A DNA stretch of 64,000 nt from an uncultured Sulfitobacter sp. (GTDB taxonomy: Bacteria; Pseudomonadota; Alphaproteobacteria; Rhodobacterales; Rhodobacteraceae). Position numbers and translations under genes: made by a program. Of the stretch, positions 8,295-16,630 are shown piece by piece. Positions within the stretch are counted from its first letter, which is position 1. Each line of letters opens with the position of its first letter. The stretch spans positions 55,572 to 119,571 of the forward strand of contig NZ_CANMQD010000006.1 of assembly GCF_947499945.1 (NCBI RefSeq). The letters are read 5' to 3'. The notes beneath the pieces were generated by a model. The model did not search any database. It was given only the letters and a program-made list of their open reading frames with translations, and was not told where the DNA came from.

Positions 8295-10108
8295 AACGGA
8301 CCACAGATTTTTTACCGCATGCTGTAAAGCGGGAGGACCGCGCCGACGGGACGATCCTGTTGACCTCCGAATATCCTCTGGGTGAGGTTACGCAGCGCAC
8401 GGGCGATTGGCTTCACCATTGGGCGGACGCAGTACCAGAACAGGTGTTTATTGCAGAGCGGAGCGGTGCGGGCTGGCGCGAGGAAAGCTATGCCGAGACA
8501 TTGGGCCAAGTGCGTGCCATTGCGGCATCGCTGCTGGGGCGGGGAATGGGGCCGCACACGCCGATCCTCATCATGTCGGGCAACGGGGTGGATCACGCGC
8601 TGATCACCATGGCCGCGCATTACATTGGCGTTCCGACTGTGCCGGTGGCCGAGCAATACTCCCTCATCACCGGCGCGCACGGGCGGTTGAAACAGGCGAT
8701 TGATCTGGTGAAACCCGCCATGGCCTATGTGGTGGATGCGGACCAATATGCCGCCGCCCTTGGGACAGATATGCTCGACGGGATCGAAGTTGTGGCGAGC
8801 AGGGTTGGCGGCAATGCAAAGGTCACTGCCTTTGACGATCTGCTCAAAGGGGTGGGGGGTGTTAACGTGGATGGCGCATTTGCCACAGTCACGCCTGACA
8901 CGATTGCGAAAATCCTGATGACCAGTGGTTCGACCTCCGCGCCCAAGGGGGTGCTGACGACCCAGCGCATGATGTGCGTGAACCAGACCCAGTTGCGCGA
9001 TGTGATCCCGTTTCTAAGCATGCGGCCCCCGCGTGTGGTCGACTGGCTGCCATGGAGCCATGTGTTTGGTGGATCGCATAATTTCAACATGATGCTGGCC
9101 AACGGCGGAAGTTATTACATCGACGATGGCAAACCCGCACCGGGATTGTTTGATCGCACGCTTGAAAACCTCGGGATGGTGACGGGCAGCATTGTGTTCA
9201 ACGTGCCTGTTGGCTTTTCGATGTTGCTGGGCGCGTTGAAGCAGGATCAAAGCCTGCGTGAAAGGTTCTTTGCCGATCTGGATATGTTGTTTTACGCAGG
9301 CGCGTCGCTGCCGCAGGATGTCTGGGAAGGGTTTGAGGCCTTGGCGATGGAGATTAAGGGTGAAGTGCCGCTGATGACCTCCTCATGGGGCCTGACCGAG
9401 ACGGCACCCGCCACGATGATGCAGCAGGAACCGACAGAGCGGTCGGGCGTGGTGGGCGTACCGATGACGGGTGTCACGCTCAAGCTGGTGCCGGATGCTG
9501 ACATGCGCTGCGAAGTGCGGGTGAAGGGGCCGAACATCATGCAAGGCTATTTCAACGCGCCAGAGCAGACGGCGGCGGCGTTCGATGACGAGGGGTTCTT
9601 TATCACCGGCGATGCGATGGCTTTTGTCGATCCTGCGGACATGAACAAGGGTATGCGGTTTGACGGTCGGATATCGGAGGACTTTAAGCTCCAATCAGGC
9701 ACATGGGTCCGCGCGGCGGCCCTGCGTCTGGATATGCTGGCCGCTTTGGCGCCACTGGCCGCTGATCTGGTGGTGACGGGGCAGGACCGTAGTGAAATCG
9801 GGCTGATGATTTTCCCCAACCGCGCAGCACTTGAGGCGGAGGGGTATACGCTGGAGCAAGAGGATGGCGCACTTACCTGTCCAGCACTTCTGGCGGAACT
9901 CACGCGGCGGCTGCGCCTGTGTGCGCAGGAGGGGGCGGGGTCCTCGACCCGTGTGGTGCGTGCCGTGATGCTGGCAGAGCCGCAGTCCCTCACCGACGGT
10001 GAGATTACGGCCAAGGGCAACTTGAATTTCCGTGCTGTGCTGACGCGCCGTGCGGGGCTGCTGAAGCGGCTTTATGAGGATGGTGCCACTGGCATCGCGA
10101 CACTGTAA
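8291..10108 (+). CDS. fcs: Feruloyl-CoA synthase (hydroxycinnamate-CoA ligase)
   Basis: This 605-residue acyl-CoA synthetase of the ANL superfamily has the AMP/ATP-binding loop TSGSTSAPKG at 211-220 and the SWGLTETAPA motif before residue 380. Length and N-terminal block (LPHAVKREDRADGTILL) match feruloyl-CoA synthases. It would activate ferulate, p-coumarate or similar lignin-derived acids with ATP and CoA, the entry step of the operon. The last segment is divergent: no clear GK-type catalytic lysine motif of classical ligases stands out beyond AKGNLNFRAVL near residue 577, which probably fulfils that role. It overlaps the MarR stop by ATGA. Confidence 0.88.
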   Translation: MKRTTDFLPHAVKREDRADGTILLTSEYPLGEVTQRTGDWLHHWADAVPEQVFIAERSGAGWREESYAETLGQVRAIAASLLGRGMGPHTPILIMSGNGVDHALITMAAHYIGVPTVPVAEQYSLITGAHGRLKQAIDLVKPAMAYVVDADQYAAALGTDMLDGIEVVASRVGGNAKVTAFDDLLKGVGGVNVDGAFATVTPDTIAKILMTSGSTSAPKGVLTTQRMMCVNQTQLRDVIPFLSMRPPRVVDWLPWSHVFGGSHNFNMMLANGGSYYIDDGKPAPGLFDRTLENLGMVTGSIVFNVPVGFSMLLGALKQDQSLRERFFADLDMLFYAGASLPQDVWEGFEALAMEIKGEVPLMTSSWGLTETAPATMMQQEPTERSGVVGVPMTGVTLKLVPDADMRCEVRVKGPNIMQGYFNAPEQTAAAFDDEGFFITGDAMAFVDPADMNKGMRFDGRISEDFKLQSGTWVRAAALRLDMLAALAPLAADLVVTGQDRSEIGLMIFPNRAALEAEGYTLEQEDGALTCPALLAELTRRLRLCAQEGAGSSTRVVRAVMLAEPQSLTDGEITAKGNLNFRAVLTRRAGLLKRLYEDGATGIATL

Positions 10109-10119
10109 GGAACGACAAA

Positions 10120-10995
10120 ATGGTAGATTTTTCCAAAGTCCGTGCGATTGATTTCCACACCCATGCGGAGGAGCCTTGTGGCTGTCACGCCGATGATGGC
10201 TATGACGATTTGCAGGCCACGATGGCCAGCTATTTCCGTGCGCCATGGAAGCATCCGCCGACCATCCCCGAGACGGCGCAGCATTACCGCGACCAGAACA
10301 TTGCCGCCGTAATCTTTCCGGTCGATTCAGAGCGCGAGACGGGCTATCGCCGTTATAAGAACGAGGAAGTGGCCGAGTTGGCTGCCGAGAATGACGACGT
10401 GCTGATTCCGTTCGCCAGCATCGACCCGCATAAGGGCAAGATGGGCGTGCGCGAGGCGCGGCGGCTGATCAAGGATTTCGGCATCAAAGGGTTCAAATTT
10501 CACCCTACAATGCAGGGATTTTACGCCAATGACCGTATGGCTTACGGCCTCTATGAGGCGATTGCGGAGGAGGGGGGTATTGCCCTCTTCCATACAGGGC
10601 AGACGGGTGTTGGATCGGGCATGCCCGGCGGCAACGGGATGCGGCTGAAATACTCCAATCCGATGTATATGGATGATGTGGCGGTGGATTTTCCCGACAT
10701 GAAAATCATCCTCGCGCACCCCAGTTTCCCGTGGCAGGAAGAGGCGCTGGCCGTGGCCCAGCACAAGCCCAACGTTTATATCGACTTGTCAGGGTGGTCG
10801 CCTAAATACTTCCCTGATATTCTGGTGAAGTACTGCAATTCGATCCTCAAGGATAAGGTGCTGTTTGGCTCCGACTGGCCGATGATCTCTCCCGAGCGGT
10901 GGCTGTCGGATTTCGAGAAGATCGCGATCAAGGATCACCTGCGCGAGAATATCATCAAGGGTAATGCGATGCGCCTGTTGGGTGTGAGCGAGTAG
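10120..10995 (+). CDS. Amidohydrolase-family hydrolase, probable beta-keto-CoA hydrolase of the pathway
   Basis: The 291-residue protein is a TIM-barrel amidohydrolase 2 (PF04909) with metal-binding DFHTH at 11-15, FHPTMQGFY, the LAHPSFPW histidine and the terminal FGSDWPM aspartate. In Agrobacterium hydroxycinnamate clusters with the same neighbours (synthetase, hydratase, dehydrogenase, MarR) a hydrolase acts on the aryl-beta-ketopropionyl-CoA, and I infer that role here; the family also holds decarboxylases, which would be an alternative. It is last in the operon, 11 bases after the ligase, and its stop is 2 bases from the convergent cytochrome gene. Confidence 0.75.
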   Translation: MVDFSKVRAIDFHTHAEEPCGCHADDGYDDLQATMASYFRAPWKHPPTIPETAQHYRDQNIAAVIFPVDSERETGYRRYKNEEVAELAAENDDVLIPFASIDPHKGKMGVREARRLIKDFGIKGFKFHPTMQGFYANDRMAYGLYEAIAEEGGIALFHTGQTGVGSGMPGGNGMRLKYSNPMYMDDVAVDFPDMKIILAHPSFPWQEEALAVAQHKPNVYIDLSGWSPKYFPDILVKYCNSILKDKVLFGSDWPMISPERWLSDFEKIAIKDHLRENIIKGNAMRLLGVSE

Positions 10996-10997
10996 CC

Positions 10998-11411
10998 TTA
11001 CTTCTGGATGGATTCGAGATAGTCGAGCATATCCTCGAATGCCGCCTCCAACACTTCACCATCTGCGCCGCCGTCGGGATAGACATGGCGCAGACCCGTG
11101 TTGGCAAATTCGGGCATGGCGGCGGCGGGATTGTCGGGATTGTTTAGCCCCATGACAAAGCGGCGGACATATTCACGTGGAAAGGTGCCATCGTTGCGCT
11201 GACTTAGCACGGTGAGATCGGGAGGCGCTACACCCAGACCCAAGGAAGCCTCCCCCGCGCCCGCACCTGTCGCGCCATGACATTGAGAGCACTCTTTTGC
11301 AAAAACGTCCTGTCCGCGTTTGATCGCGGCGGCGGAGTTAATCGTCGCTGGATTACAGCCCATGAGCAGAGACGTGCATAATGTAAGAGTCACGAATGAA
11401 GTGTGCTTCAT
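10998..11411 (-). CDS. Class I cytochrome c lipoprotein
   Basis: A 137-residue monoheme cytochrome c. A lipoprotein signal ends LLMGC with C19 as the lipidated cysteine. The heme site is CSQCH at 41-45 and the probable axial methionine is M99 in AAAMPEF. It should be membrane-anchored in the periplasm as an electron carrier. I chose ATG 11411, which places the lipobox correctly and has GGAG upstream; a GTG at 11450 would bury the signal. A perfect TTGA-N6-TCAA box is centred 72 bases upstream, so low-oxygen control is likely. The electron donor is unknown. Confidence 0.88.
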   Translation of the reverse strand: MKHTSFVTLTLCTSLLMGCNPATINSAAAIKRGQDVFAKECSQCHGATGAGAGEASLGLGVAPPDLTVLSQRNDGTFPREYVRRFVMGLNNPDNPAAAMPEFANTGLRHVYPDGGADGEVLEAAFEDMLDYLESIQK

Positions 11412-11476
11412 GGTGCGGGATGTCTCCGGTTGAGGGCTGTGAAATGCCACGATAGCCTATTCTAGGCTTGAGTTGA

Positions 11477-11490
11477 TTGATCTGTGTCAA
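11477..11490 (-). promoter_or_regulatory. FNR/FixK-type box upstream of cytochrome c gene
   Basis: TTGATCTGTGTCAA keeps both TTGA and TCAA half-sites with six bases between. A -10-like TATCGT is found on the minus strand at 11449-11454, the right place for class II activation from a site at -41.5. The site lies between the M20 stop and the cytochrome start. Confidence 0.55.
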
Positions 11491-11502
11491 GCGCGTGGTG
11501 GC

Positions 11503-12654
11503 CTAGACCCGTCCAAGCAGGTCACGGGTAATACGCTCGAAAATAGCACTGCCAACGGGGATGAGGTCATCGTCGAAATCATAGTCGGGATTGTGCAGGG
11601 CGGCGTAATCCTCCCCCGGTCCGAGGCAGAGCATCGCGGCCTTAGCATCCCAACCGAAAACGCCAAAATCCTCCGAGGCACGCATCGGTACACCCGTATC
11701 GCCGTATGGCACGCCAAGGGCATCCATTGCTTGCGTTGCCACAGCAACAGCCTCTTCATCATTGATAGAAGCGGCGAAATTGTCGTGGACCTCGAAGGTG
11801 ACGCCCAACCCGAATGTCTCAGCCGCTTGGGTGGCGAGGTCGCGTGCGCTGCGTTCAAGCGCCGCCATACCCGCGTCACCCGCAGTGCGCAGAGTGGCAA
11901 AAATCACGCCCTCCCCCGGTGCGATGCCGAATGTCGGCTCCCCGATATTTACATGAGTGATTGTGACAAGGCGGAAATCATCATCCAGCGCACCGCCCGT
12001 TCCCAAGGCGTCCAGTGTCGGGATCAGCGAGGCAATCGCAGAGGCGGGGGAGATGCCGTCGTCAGGATCGGCGGCATGGGCAGTTTTTCCTGTAAAGGTG
12101 ATTTTCAGCCCTAAAGAGGCGCAGTTGATCAGCCCCGCACAGGTGGCGACAAAGCCGAAGGGGCGGCCCGGCTCAATATGAATGGCAAAGGCCCAATCGG
12201 GTTTGATCTGTTGAAACGCAGGATCGGCCACAACAGCCTTTGCGCCGCTACCGTCCTCTTCAGCGGGTTGAAACATCAGCACCACGCGGCCTTGTGCAAC
12301 GGGACGCCGCGCGATCATCCGCCCCAAGGCGAGCAGCATGGTCATATGCCCGTCATGGCCGCAAACATGGCTTTTGCCTGCAACTTGGGAGGACCACGGG
12401 ATGTCGTTGATCTCTGCTATGGGAAGGGCGTCAAGCTCGGCGCGGAAAAGCACGGTGGCTCCGTCAATGCCGCTGTCGAACACTGCCGCAACACCGTGGC
12501 CACCCAGCCCTGTGAGAATGAATGAAGGCGCAAGCGCAGTAAGTGCCGCCTTGATGGTGGCTGCGGTTTGCACTTCCTGCCCCGACACCTCGGGGTGGCT
12601 GTGCAGGTCGCGGCGGAATGCGGTCAACTCTACGAGATCGGAATTTGTCAGCAT
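11503..12654 (-). CDS. M20-family amidohydrolase (N-acyl amino acid hydrolase type)
   Basis: The 383-residue enzyme is an M20D peptidase/amidohydrolase, like hippurate or indoleacetyl-amino acid hydrolases. Metal-binding motifs are CGHDGHM near residues 97-103, QPAEEDGSGA and HIE, with a dimerisation domain between. It would release an amino acid from an N-acyl conjugate in the cytoplasm. It follows the LysE exporter gene by 84 bases on the same strand. The ribosome binding site is weak (GAGG about 15 bases upstream). Natural substrate cannot be told. Confidence 0.85.
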   Translation of the reverse strand: MLTNSDLVELTAFRRDLHSHPEVSGQEVQTAATIKAALTALAPSFILTGLGGHGVAAVFDSGIDGATVLFRAELDALPIAEINDIPWSSQVAGKSHVCGHDGHMTMLLALGRMIARRPVAQGRVVLMFQPAEEDGSGAKAVVADPAFQQIKPDWAFAIHIEPGRPFGFVATCAGLINCASLGLKITFTGKTAHAADPDDGISPASAIASLIPTLDALGTGGALDDDFRLVTITHVNIGEPTFGIAPGEGVIFATLRTAGDAGMAALERSARDLATQAAETFGLGVTFEVHDNFAASINDEEAVAVATQAMDALGVPYGDTGVPMRASEDFGVFGWDAKAAMLCLGPGEDYAALHNPDYDFDDDLIPVGSAIFERITRDLLGRV

Positions 12655-12738
12655 GGAGTGTACAGCGCCTCATTGTGTCCCAACGCCATTGTGCTGCACC
12701 CCGCGTGATAAGTCGAGTTTGCAGACGCGCCCGCAGGT

Positions 12739-13389
12739 TTAGATAAAGCCCAAGTGCAAGTTAGCCGCGATGAGGATCAGAATTGAACCACCTGCCCATG
12801 CCATGCCTTCGCGCAGCTTTTGCTGCTGGTTAAGCCGATTGGTAAGCGAACCGCCCATATAGGCCACCAGAATATCAGAAGGAATTGCAGTGAGCGGCAC
12901 CAATGCGCCAAGGATGAGTAATTGATTTCGCACATCGTTAGTGGTGCTGTTCTGTGCCGCTTCTACAAAAGGAGGCAGGAAGAGCGCAAAAAACAGTACC
13001 GTTTTGGGATTGAGCAACTCAACGATGACACCCTGCCAGACAATGGCCGAGATCGGTTTGGATGCGAGTGTGGTCACTTCCAGTTTGGCGCGGGACGCAG
13101 CACGCGCGCGCCAGATCATTTCGAGCCCCAACCAGACCAGATACACAGAGCCAACATACCTAAGGGCCACCACAATATTTGGAACCTGCTCAAAGAGTTG
13201 GGCCAGCCCCAAAGCGGTGGCGATGGCCAAAGCCATCCCGCCAAGGGCCAGCCCAAAGGCCGATGCGTAACCCGCAGTGCGGTTTTGACCGACGCTGTGG
13301 GACAAGACATAGAGCATGGACGGGCCAGGTGTCGCGCTCAGGAAAAACCCTGCGACCAGCACAGCAAAAATGTTATCGATCGGTGGCAT
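12739..13389 (-). CDS. LysE/RhtB-family amino acid exporter
   Basis: A 216-residue inner-membrane protein with about six hydrophobic segments. The LysE/RhtB signature is seen in the first helix pair (FFLSATPGPSMLYVL, residues 16-30) and in ELLNPKTVLFF. Such proteins export amino acids or related small molecules. Its start is 3 bases after the oxygenase stop and has a weak ribosome binding site, so translation is probably coupled to the oxygenase. It may export the oxygenase product or a toxic analogue; this is inference. Confidence 0.87.
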   Translation of the reverse strand: MPPIDNIFAVLVAGFFLSATPGPSMLYVLSHSVGQNRTAGYASAFGLALGGMALAIATALGLAQLFEQVPNIVVALRYVGSVYLVWLGLEMIWRARAASRAKLEVTTLASKPISAIVWQGVIVELLNPKTVLFFALFLPPFVEAAQNSTTNDVRNQLLILGALVPLTAIPSDILVAYMGGSLTNRLNQQQKLREGMAWAGGSILILIAANLHLGFI

Positions 13390-13392
13390 ATA

Positions 13393-14457
13393 TCAATTTG
13401 TACCTTGCTTTAACCGACCTTCAAACGGGTTGAGGACAGCCGTGTCATTGCCCGCATTTGCAACTGCGCTTTTCTCGACACGGTCGCGCAAGTAGGGGAA
13501 ATCCCGTACCAGCATCCGCTCAAGATGTGCGCCTGCATAGAAGGGCTCATACTTGGATTTTTGCCCGACTTCGAGCAGCTGCGCAAACGGTTTTATCAAA
13601 GTATTATGGTTAGTTGCGACAAAATAGGGCAGGGAATACCTCTCGGGGCGCAGGTTGAGAACGCGGTGGGGCGTCGAGCGGAAAATGCCATTGCTCCACG
13701 CCTCCATCATGTCGCCGATGTTGACGACCAAAGCATCGGGATCGACAGGCACATCGATCCATTGGTCGTCTTGGGTCATCACCTGAAGCCCCTGATTGCG
13801 GGTGTGCAGCAGGGTCAAACATTCATAATCGGTATGTGCCCCCATGTTGACCGATTTACGCTCGACTGTGGCAGCCTGACGTACGTAGTGGAGCAGACGC
13901 AGCTGCGAGATCGGTTTGCTCATCTGGTCGGTCATGGATCCTGCGGGCAGACGCAGATGCGCCTCAAGCGCGGTTGTCACCAAACGGCCAAGCGCGGAGA
14001 TTTCAGAGTAATACTGCGATACCGTCTCGCGAAATCCTGTAAGCATGGGCCAGACGTTTGGCCCCAGAACGCGATTGCCAGCGAGGTAGTCGGGATCATC
14101 ATGCGGCAGATCAAGTCCCATATCGAAGGCTTCATAGCTGCGGTGCACTTCGTCCGGATAATCGCCCTTTTCTGTGAAGGGGACATAGCCGCGATGGTTT
14201 GTGCTCTTGCCGATATAATACTGGTTTTTGAACTCTTCCTGAAGGCCAAAAAATTGTTCAGCGACACGGTAAACTTCGTTAACGGTTTGGCGGTCGATGC
14301 CGTGATCGCATATGCGGAAAAACCCGAATCTGCGGGCAGCATCCCCGATGGCATCGGCCGCATCCATGAATTTTCGCGGGTCGCCTGTTTTTAGCCCTTC
14401 GACGCTAATCAATGGTAATTGAACAGTTTTCTCAAGTGTTGAGTTGGCAAAAGTCAT
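13393..14457 (-). CDS. 2-oxoglutarate/Fe(II)-dependent oxygenase, isopenicillin N synthase family
   Basis: The 354-residue protein has the iron-binding H208-x-D210 and H264 triad and the co-substrate-binding R273-x-S275 motif, so the active site looks intact. The DIOX_N part is N-terminal (ICDHGI). Family members hydroxylate, desaturate or cyclise small metabolites. I chose ATG 14457, preceded by AAGGGGG; an upstream in-frame start at 14568 would overlap the kinase. It is flanked by a sensor kinase upstream and an amino acid exporter downstream, suggesting modification of an amino-acid-like compound. Confidence 0.87.
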   Translation of the reverse strand: MTFANSTLEKTVQLPLISVEGLKTGDPRKFMDAADAIGDAARRFGFFRICDHGIDRQTVNEVYRVAEQFFGLQEEFKNQYYIGKSTNHRGYVPFTEKGDYPDEVHRSYEAFDMGLDLPHDDPDYLAGNRVLGPNVWPMLTGFRETVSQYYSEISALGRLVTTALEAHLRLPAGSMTDQMSKPISQLRLLHYVRQAATVERKSVNMGAHTDYECLTLLHTRNQGLQVMTQDDQWIDVPVDPDALVVNIGDMMEAWSNGIFRSTPHRVLNLRPERYSLPYFVATNHNTLIKPFAQLLEVGQKSKYEPFYAGAHLERMLVRDFPYLRDRVEKSAVANAGNDTAVLNPFEGRLKQGTN

Positions 14458-14524
14458 CGTATCCCCCTTCTGATGGCATTTACCTTTTGTTAAAGCGCAT
14501 TGGTTAACAAAATCTTTCGAAGGG

Positions 14525-15853
14525 TCACTCAGCGGGAAAATAGAGGTGAAAAGTCGAGCCTTTGCCAAGGTCGGATTTCACTTCGACGGTGCCGCCCGAT
14601 TGCCGCATGAAACCCAGCACCATAGACAGGCCGAGGCCTGTACCATCCCCCACGGGTTTGGTGGTGTAGAAGGGGTCAAAAATCTGCTGTAGGCTTTCTT
14701 GGGCGATGCCTGTGCCACTGTCACTCACGCTCAGGCGAACATAGTTTCCGGGCAAAAGGGTGGTGGAGAGTGTTTGCTGCTCGTGCAGGCCTTGGCTGAC
14801 GTTTTTGGTAGAGATCGTGATGGTACCAAGGCTGTCCATGGCATCGCGGGCATTGCCCAGAAGGTTTGCTACTACCTTTTCCAGAACGCCCAGATCGACC
14901 TCAACGCTGCGCAGATCAGGCGCTAGGTCAAGCTTTACTGCACCATATTCACTGCTGTCGGCCACAGACCTTATGAACGTATTAAGATCGGTTGTTTGGG
15001 GGTTCAGCCGGGTGCGCTGGGAAAAGGCGAGCATCGACTGGATCACCGCAACACCGCGTTTCGCGGCAGTTTGTGCGGCGTTCAATGTTTCGGTTGGTAG
15101 CCCAGCGGGGATGTCCTCTTCAAGGAACTCAAGATTGCCCGAGATGACGGTAAAGAGGTTATTAAACTCATGGGCAAAGCTGCCTGTGAGGCGGCCAACC
15201 GCCTCAAGCTTGCGGGTGTTGAACAGCTCTGCTTCAAGCGCCTTGCGATTGGTGGACTCGCGGCTGAGTTGGGCATGCGCCTCGACCAGATCGTGATAGC
15301 GCTGCTGCGAGCGCTCGGCCTCTGCCAGTAATTCAAGCTTGGCCCCTGTGAGTGCGGCGATGGTGATGAGCACTTCGAGTTCACCATCGCCAAAGGCGTT
15401 CGGTTCGGGGTGTTCACTATCAATGACACCGACGACACGGTTGTCACATAAAATGGGTACACAGATTTCCGAACGGGCCTGCTGGGTGTCGGTTATGTAA
15501 TGCGCATCCAGTTTCAGATCGTGAACCACGATTGCCTCGCGGCGCTCTGCGGCCTGACCTGTTATACCATTGCCAAAGGGGATTCTCAGCGGGTTTAGTA
15601 TATTGCGACCAAAGGGATTCTTCTCGCCAAGGGCTGCGACCTGAAGCAGCTCTGTCTGGGAGTCGTTGGCCTGATAAATGACGCAGTCGTTGAACTTGAG
15701 CCGACCAACAACATTTTGGGCCACGTACCAAAACAGGTCTTCGACACTGGGTATTGAAATCAGGTCCACAGCAAATGAATTAAGTATTCTAAGCGTTGTA
15801 ATGTCGGTGTCTTGAACAGTATTTTCTCTATTTTCACCGTCTGGTGCGTGCAT
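14525..15853 (-). CDS. GAF-domain sensor histidine kinase without partner regulator
   Basis: The 442-residue protein has an N-terminal GAF domain (about 20-175), a coiled linker, and a kinase core with H228 in GSFAHEFNN, the N box NLLGNARDAM, DSGTGI, DPFYTTK and GTGLGLSMV. It lacks membrane segments, so it is cytoplasmic and senses a diffusible ligand through GAF. No receiver-domain gene lies next to it, making it an orphan here. The following oxygenase gene starts 67 bases on. A strong ribosome binding site (GGAAGGGGG) supports the start. Confidence 0.9.
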   Translation of the reverse strand: MHAPDGENRENTVQDTDITTLRILNSFAVDLISIPSVEDLFWYVAQNVVGRLKFNDCVIYQANDSQTELLQVAALGEKNPFGRNILNPLRIPFGNGITGQAAERREAIVVHDLKLDAHYITDTQQARSEICVPILCDNRVVGVIDSEHPEPNAFGDGELEVLITIAALTGAKLELLAEAERSQQRYHDLVEAHAQLSRESTNRKALEAELFNTRKLEAVGRLTGSFAHEFNNLFTVISGNLEFLEEDIPAGLPTETLNAAQTAAKRGVAVIQSMLAFSQRTRLNPQTTDLNTFIRSVADSSEYGAVKLDLAPDLRSVEVDLGVLEKVVANLLGNARDAMDSLGTITISTKNVSQGLHEQQTLSTTLLPGNYVRLSVSDSGTGIAQESLQQIFDPFYTTKPVGDGTGLGLSMVLGFMRQSGGTVEVKSDLGKGSTFHLYFPAE

Positions 15854-16005
15854 ATTTATTGCCCCCTTCCGGCATTAGCTTATTCAATATAAACAACTTT
15901 TTCGAAAATTGGTAAATAAATTTCACTTTTGATCAAAATAAGCAGTCGGTTGCGCAAAATCCGCAACCGCCGTGTTTTATCGGTTCTCAATTTCGTAGGT
16001 AGCGC

Positions 16006-16347
16006 TTAGGAATAGGCCGCTTCGACGATGAACTCGACTTTGAGTTCGGGGCGCGCCAGTTTGGCCTCGCCGCAGGCGCGTGTGGGGGCATGACCCGCTG
16101 GAACCCAAGCGTTCCACACTTCGTTAAGGCCTGCAAAATCGCTCATATCAGCGAGCCATATGGTCACGCGCAGCATGTGTTCGCGCGATGATCCTGCCTG
16201 CACCAGAAGGGCGTCGATTTTGTCGAGACAGGCGTGGACCTGATCCTGAATCGTCTCCCCTTCGGCGACCTGACCCGTGAGGTAGGCAACGCCGTTATAT
16301 TTCACGATTTTAGAGGAGCGTTCACCTGGTTCAATGCGTTCGATCAT
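16006..16347 (-). CDS. RidA (YjgF/YER057c/UK114) family protein
   Basis: The 113-residue protein has the RidA fold, with the substrate-binding arginine in PTRACGEAKL and the C-terminal KVEFIVEAAY strand. RidA proteins hydrolyse reactive enamine/imine intermediates; several subfamilies serve specific catabolic pathways. I prefer ATG 16347 over 16353 because AGGA then lies 8 bases upstream. It follows the monooxygenase and DUF2783 genes on the same strand, which suggests that the oxygenase route makes an imine-type intermediate. Confidence 0.88.
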   Translation of the reverse strand: MIERIEPGERSSKIVKYNGVAYLTGQVAEGETIQDQVHACLDKIDALLVQAGSSREHMLRVTIWLADMSDFAGLNEVWNAWVPAGHAPTRACGEAKLARPELKVEFIVEAAYS

Positions 16348-16444
16348 GGTCATATTCCTGTGCTGGTTGTTGGCACGGTTATGGGTGCAGGGGGCAGGTT
16401 AGGCAAACCCGAAATCGGACCAGAGCAGGGATATTGCGAAAACG

Positions 16445-16630
16445 TCAGTCCGCGATGTCCAGATTAGCGCGGGCCTGCGCGATCAGGGAAAGCACGCGCG
16501 GGGCGTCGCCAATTTCATGCGATAGCAGGAGCGCGAGTTTGGCCAGAAAAAGCTCCCCCTTTTTCTCGCCGACGGCATCAAGGGTTTCAGCAAGCGCGTC
16601 ATAAACGGTTTCGACATCGGTGCTGTTCAT
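16445..16630 (-). CDS. DUF2783 small protein
   Basis: A 61-residue acidic protein with the conserved ALLLSHEIGD stretch of DUF2783. Its role is unknown; relatives are regularly found next to FAD-dependent aromatic monooxygenases. ATG 16630 has AGGAG upstream and overlaps the monooxygenase stop (ATGA), so the two are made together. It may be a small partner or stabiliser of the monooxygenase; this is inference. Confidence 0.82.
   Translation of the reverse strand: MNSTDVETVYDALAETLDAVGEKKGELFLAKLALLLSHEIGDAPRVLSLIAQARANLDIAD

Noticed and set aside
15927..15938. Palindrome TTTTGATCAAAA upstream of the GAF kinase as an FNR site
   Set aside because: The half-sites touch with no six-base spacer, so it does not fit FNR/FixK binding.
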